From assembly GCA_965230565.1 (NCBI GenBank), contig CBDDLH010000001.1, forward strand, positions 62,001 to 126,000: a stretch of 64,000 bases of DNA, written 5' to 3'. The DNA is from BCD1 sp965230565. Lineage in GTDB: Bacteria; Bacteroidota; Bacteroidia; Chitinophagales; Saprospiraceae. The notes under the pieces are model-generated. The model did not search any database. It worked only from the letters and a program-made list of their open reading frames with translations, and was not told where the DNA came from. Made by a program: the position numbers and the translations under genes. Numbering within the stretch: the first letter of the stretch is position 1; the number at the start of each line of letters is the position of its first letter. This document shows positions 61,601-64,000 of the stretch, in pieces.

Positions 61601-64000
61601 TCTATTTGGATTCAGGCGGGCGCATCCCTTCAAGGAGACGGCTCCTATAACGTGGCTGGTGATTTTATCGTGGACGGCGGAACGTTCTCGCCCGGCACTT
61701 CTTCCGTGCTTCTGAACGGATCTGGCACCCAAACCATTTCTCAAGACCCTGTCAACTTCTATGACCTTTATATTAATAAGGCTTCTGGTGAGGTTGTCCT
61801 TGATGCCGGATCTGTTACGGTTTCCAATGAATTACATCTCATTAAGAGTGATGTGAATTTGAATGGGACAGATCTGGAACTGACCGGGAATGGAACGATC
61901 ATCGGGGAAAGCGCCCTCAGCTATATCTACAGTACAAATGGAGGCGTAGTGAAGAAAACCCTGGACCTGAACGCACCGGCTGATGTCAATCCCGGCAATA
62001 TTGGGGCGACCATCACTTCCTCCGCCAACCTTGGCTCAACTACCATTCAACGGGGGCACGAGGTGCAGGATGTCAACGGCGAAGTGAGTATCGAACGCTA
62101 TTACGATATCTCTCCGGCCAATAATTCGGGGCTGGACGCTACCGTGCGCTTCAGCTACTTAGACCACGAGCTGAATGGCATTGCGGAAGATGACCTGACC
62201 CCGGTCCGTTTCACCGGCACAGATTGGAACTACTATGCTGCCAGTGCCAGCGACGGAACTGCCAACTGGGTGGAAACAGAGAATGTCGATGATTTTTCGA
62301 TATGGACCCTGGCTGAAGAATGCGAATTACTTACTTTTTATGCAGATGCGGATGGGGACGGCTATACCACGGGCGCTAGCGAGGTGACCTGTGTAGCCCC
62401 GGCCGGTTACCGGCTGGCCTCAGAATTGGTTAATACCACGGATGTCGACTGTAACGATGGCGATGCCAGTGTCAATCCTAACCCCGATTGTTCAGGCACT
62501 ACCCGCACCTGGACGGGCTATGTAAGCACCGATTGGGACGAGGCCTGCAACTGGTCACCCAATTGCGTACCGACAACTTCCGACGAGGTGATCATCCCGG
62601 ACATGGCTAACGATCCCATGATCTCAGGTACGACAGCAGCGGCCGCTCGATCGGTCACTGTAGAAACGGATGCGCAGTTGACGATCATAACCGGGGGCAG
62701 TCTTACCATCACGGCTGACGCCGACGATGCCCTGGTCAATTCAGGCACAGTCAATAATGCCGGCAACATCAATATTGGTGAAATGACCGGTTCCGAAAAG
62801 CGGGGTATTTACAATACGGGGCTCTTTACCAATGAGGCCGGCGCTGTTATTTATTTTGAGCAGATTGGAGGTGATTCCAGTGAAGGGATTGACAACCGTT
62901 CTACTTTCAGCAATTACGGACTGATCACTGTACAGTCAGGGCTCAGCAATTCCTCCGTTGCCATTCAAAATCTTGGTACGTTTGACCACTATGCAGGAGG
63001 TGAGATCATCGTCCATCAGGCCGGGGAGGGCATCTTTAATGATGATGAGGGCAATTTTACCAATTATGGAATAATAAACCTAGGTTTGGTGCAACTCAAT
63101 ACCGATGGACTCGACAACCGGGGCATTTTCACCAATTACCCGGGGGCAACCCTTACTATTGACAATGCAGGTTCTCATGGAATCTATAATCACTCCAACG
63201 CAGGGGAATTCCTTAATGGTGGAGAGATCCGCATCGGTTCGTATGGAACGATCAACTATAGTGGCATTTATAACCGAGATGGGTCCACTTTCACCAATGA
63301 AACCATCGGGAAGATCTATATTGACAATACCCAGGACAGTAATAGCGGTGATGGGATCTACCTTTCCTCCCCTGTAACCTTCACCAATCGGGGCGTAATC
63401 CATATAGGCTCCAATGCACCGATTGCCGACTACGGGATAACCAGTTTAGGTACTTTTACCAATATGGATGGCGGTCTCATCACCATTGACCGGGCTTACC
63501 GGGGCATTTTTACCCAGAGTCAGCCATTTACCAATAGAGGGGATATCATTATCGGGGAGGCTGCACCACTGACCAGTTATGCTATCTGGACATTTGGTAC
63601 CATCCTGAACAACTCCTGTGCCACGATACAGGTGTTGTCCGACAATATCATCAAAGATGGTGGTACCATCACCAACGACGGGCTGATCATAGAGCATGCC
63701 AGCGGTAATAGTAATATCAGCATCAACAATGGTATTGTGAACAACCTCAATGGAGGGACGTTCACCGTTACAACGAATAATGAGATCATTGTCGAAGAGA
63801 CGATCACGACAGATTGTTCCGCTGTCAGCCCTGCCTTTGGCCTGGGTGCTTCGGTAGACCTCAACATTGTCGGTATTTTCACCGGACCTGTTGGTTCCCC
63901 GTTGGCGGGATCTTATGATGTGGTGACCAACACCTTTACACCAAACGATCTGTTGCCTCAGGGATTATCCCTGCTTTATGTACAGTTCAATGGATTCCAA
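58619..64000 (+). CDS. giant secreted beta-helix surface protein, partial (runs off window)
   Basis: ATG at 58619 opens a frame with no stop to the end, 1794 codons. Signal peptide MKKLNFFILGLALTFINIFI ending SAQ. Residues ~60-310 are glycine-rich with G-G-G-G runs. From ~330 there are two or three blocks, each opening with a WTG-(x)n-W-(x)n-NWSP-(x)n-VP-(x)n-D-V-I motif (near 59610, 61030 and 62515) and going on with dozens of short N-x-G-x-I-x-I beta-helix repeats (NNQAGATINIG, FNNKPGGAIAI, FTNEAGAVIYF). A MopE-like segment (ADADGDGYTTG, VDCNDGDASVNPNPDC) lies near 62340-62490. Adhesin-like; a T9SS tail is expected beyond the edge. Confidence 0.88.
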   Translation, partial: MKKLNFFILGLALTFINIFILAVDLSAQTLNDNGSTHTINANGSNQYSGSAQDYTIPSNPLSNTISFTLRGGDGGYAEAGTSGGNPCRSNGGEGATVEVEFLIGNGANELQPGGDIRFIVGKSGINQITSGSANTAGAGGGGTAVLYRPNSSANWIILAAAGGGGGAHQGQIFGSCIDSQKGQGGRSTENGGDGEGASSGSGGTNGHKGEDGSITQSGDGGSGAYSGNNNTNTGGYPNGCSNYSVSSAGRGGWGFGAGGNAPGGDNADGGGGGGGYSGGGGGATYNNGGGGGSYVNSSYAISSTKTAGSNGGGNSQNGHVDYTFENTIITWTGAVSHDWHNSGNWSPARVPTSLDIVHITSSGNPATILDNATASTGLIRVLSGATLTLQQYATLNVSPYGQDGMEVFGTLINNGIINISPAGGSCDDGIAIFGGVVTNTFGAEINIEGMNRYGIWNTLGSDFNNQAGATINIGTTSSPNGGDAIQNESGASISNLGTLNIQNTNGLGIENLGSFYNQANGLIKIKQTPNNGIRCIEGTFNNNGEIRMAESGSIGSNAIYVDPFASFKNNAGSSLSIWGSGNYGIYVAEDGLVENAGDMTIGGLGGSGSQGNAAIATLGTFNNKPGGAIAIDQTSIAGILNSSPGYAAIFNNEGDITIGAVAATGGDGIQNQGTFNNLSTGTIEIVQTGAHGIYNATGSFINEGLLKIGENGSIANAAIRNGTATLSPVFSNNSCTAAIHLFAKDIDDAGNSFTNNATILKESTGSSNIATNNGLILVNAGTFTVDNGNAALSVSGSFSGKKIWTGCNGGTAWEDPNSWAPYGTPTTADEVVIYPTGTDPVIGSSAMAKSVRVRDGGHLYNNGTLAVTDGDLDIDQGSTVEGDGQYTLSGHFTVNGGTFIPGTSTVTMTGTVADRAIGFDPIDFYNLIIDKPSDISVRIFAVVFVHNEMIINSGDLEVVGALSGILWCPFLHLPAGTDLYNYTGGFVLQYENSGSIWIQAGASLQGDGSYNVAGDFIVDGGTFSPGTSSVLLNGSGTQTISQDPVNFYDLYINKASGEVVLDAGSVTVSNELHLIKSDVNLNGTDLELTGNGTIIGESALSYIYSTNGGVVKKTLDLNAPADVNPGNIGATITSSANLGSTTIQRGHEVQDVNGEVSIERYYDISPANNSGLDATVRFSYLDHELNGIAEDDLTPVRFTGTDWNYYAASASDGTANWVETENVDDFSIWTLAEECELLTFYADADGDGYTTGASEVTCVAPAGYRLASELVNTTDVDCNDGDASVNPNPDCSGTTRTWTGYVSTDWDEACNWSPNCVPTTSDEVIIPDMANDPMISGTTAAAARSVTVETDAQLTIITGGSLTITADADDALVNSGTVNNAGNINIGEMTGSEKRGIYNTGLFTNEAGAVIYFEQIGGDSSEGIDNRSTFSNYGLITVQSGLSNSSVAIQNLGTFDHYAGGEIIVHQAGEGIFNDDEGNFTNYGIINLGLVQLNTDGLDNRGIFTNYPGATLTIDNAGSHGIYNHSNAGEFLNGGEIRIGSYGTINYSGIYNRDGSTFTNETIGKIYIDNTQDSNSGDGIYLSSPVTFTNRGVIHIGSNAPIADYGITSLGTFTNMDGGLITIDRAYRGIFTQSQPFTNRGDIIIGEAAPLTSYAIWTFGTILNNSCATIQVLSDNIIKDGGTITNDGLIIEHASGNSNISINNGIVNNLNGGTFTVTTNNEIIVEETITTDCSAVSPAFGLGASVDLNIVGIFTGPVGSPLAGSYDVVTNTFTPNDLLPQGLSLLYVQFNGFQ

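Overview
The window looks like a chromosomal piece of a Bacteroidota bacterium, most likely a Saprospiraceae-type member of the Saprospiria. Reasons seen here: lipobox and Sec signals typical of the phylum, two TonB-dependent receptors with carboxypeptidase-like plug extensions, a type A and a type B (CHU_C) type IX secretion tail, a one-piece hybrid two-component regulator with an AraC domain, DUF6090 and HTTM proteins, and a carotenoid operon headed by HMG-CoA synthase, which implies a mevalonate route. No rRNA, tRNA, transposase, integrase or CRISPR array was seen.

Region 1-7.3 kb: every gene is on the minus strand. They are short, unrelated accessory genes (Nudix hydrolase, polysaccharide deacetylase, antitoxin plus Doc toxin, DUF6090 membrane protein, unknowns, broken genes). 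Nearly every stop codon is followed within 1-60 bases by a 60-140 base imperfect palindrome bounded by AAC at one end and GTT at the other on the coding strand. The next gene starts 20-110 bases beyond it. This is the layout of integron gene cassettes (gene plus attC) with no integrase in view.

Region 7.6-15.8 kb: a minus-strand operon, HMG-CoA synthase, crtB, crtI, carotenoid oxygenase, a DUF2141 secreted protein and a TonB-dependent receptor. It makes a carotenoid backbone and probably cleaves it; the last two genes suggest an envelope role. The start regions of the last two genes carry single-base homopolymer frameshifts.

Region 16-26.6 kb: secreted and lipoprotein genes, a serine hydrolase, then a second run of cassette-like units (21.4-26.4 kb) with a COX1-like membrane protein, Fic protein, a small DXPS-annotated-type protein with an in-frame TAG, a small membrane protein and an OmpA-domain protein. 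A dispersed repeat (7.07-7.28, 18.22-18.30 and 26.42-26.62 kb) lies just upstream of each minus-strand run.

Region 26.8-54 kb: core-like genes. They include two tandem tail-less SSBs, a second TonB-dependent receptor, a 1105-residue Asp-box propeller protein, a delta-60/MopE/T9SS protein, a CHU_C protein, a DUF2064 glycosyltransferase, a penicillin acylase, a frameshifted sensor kinase, OmpA, HTTM and DUF1648 proteins, DinB and an esterase. Intergenic gaps hold several families of short degenerate repeats and a few clear terminators.

Region 54.3-64 kb: a 1369-residue hybrid sensor/regulator followed by an open reading frame of at least 1794 codons, a glycine-rich, beta-helix-like giant surface protein that runs off the window.
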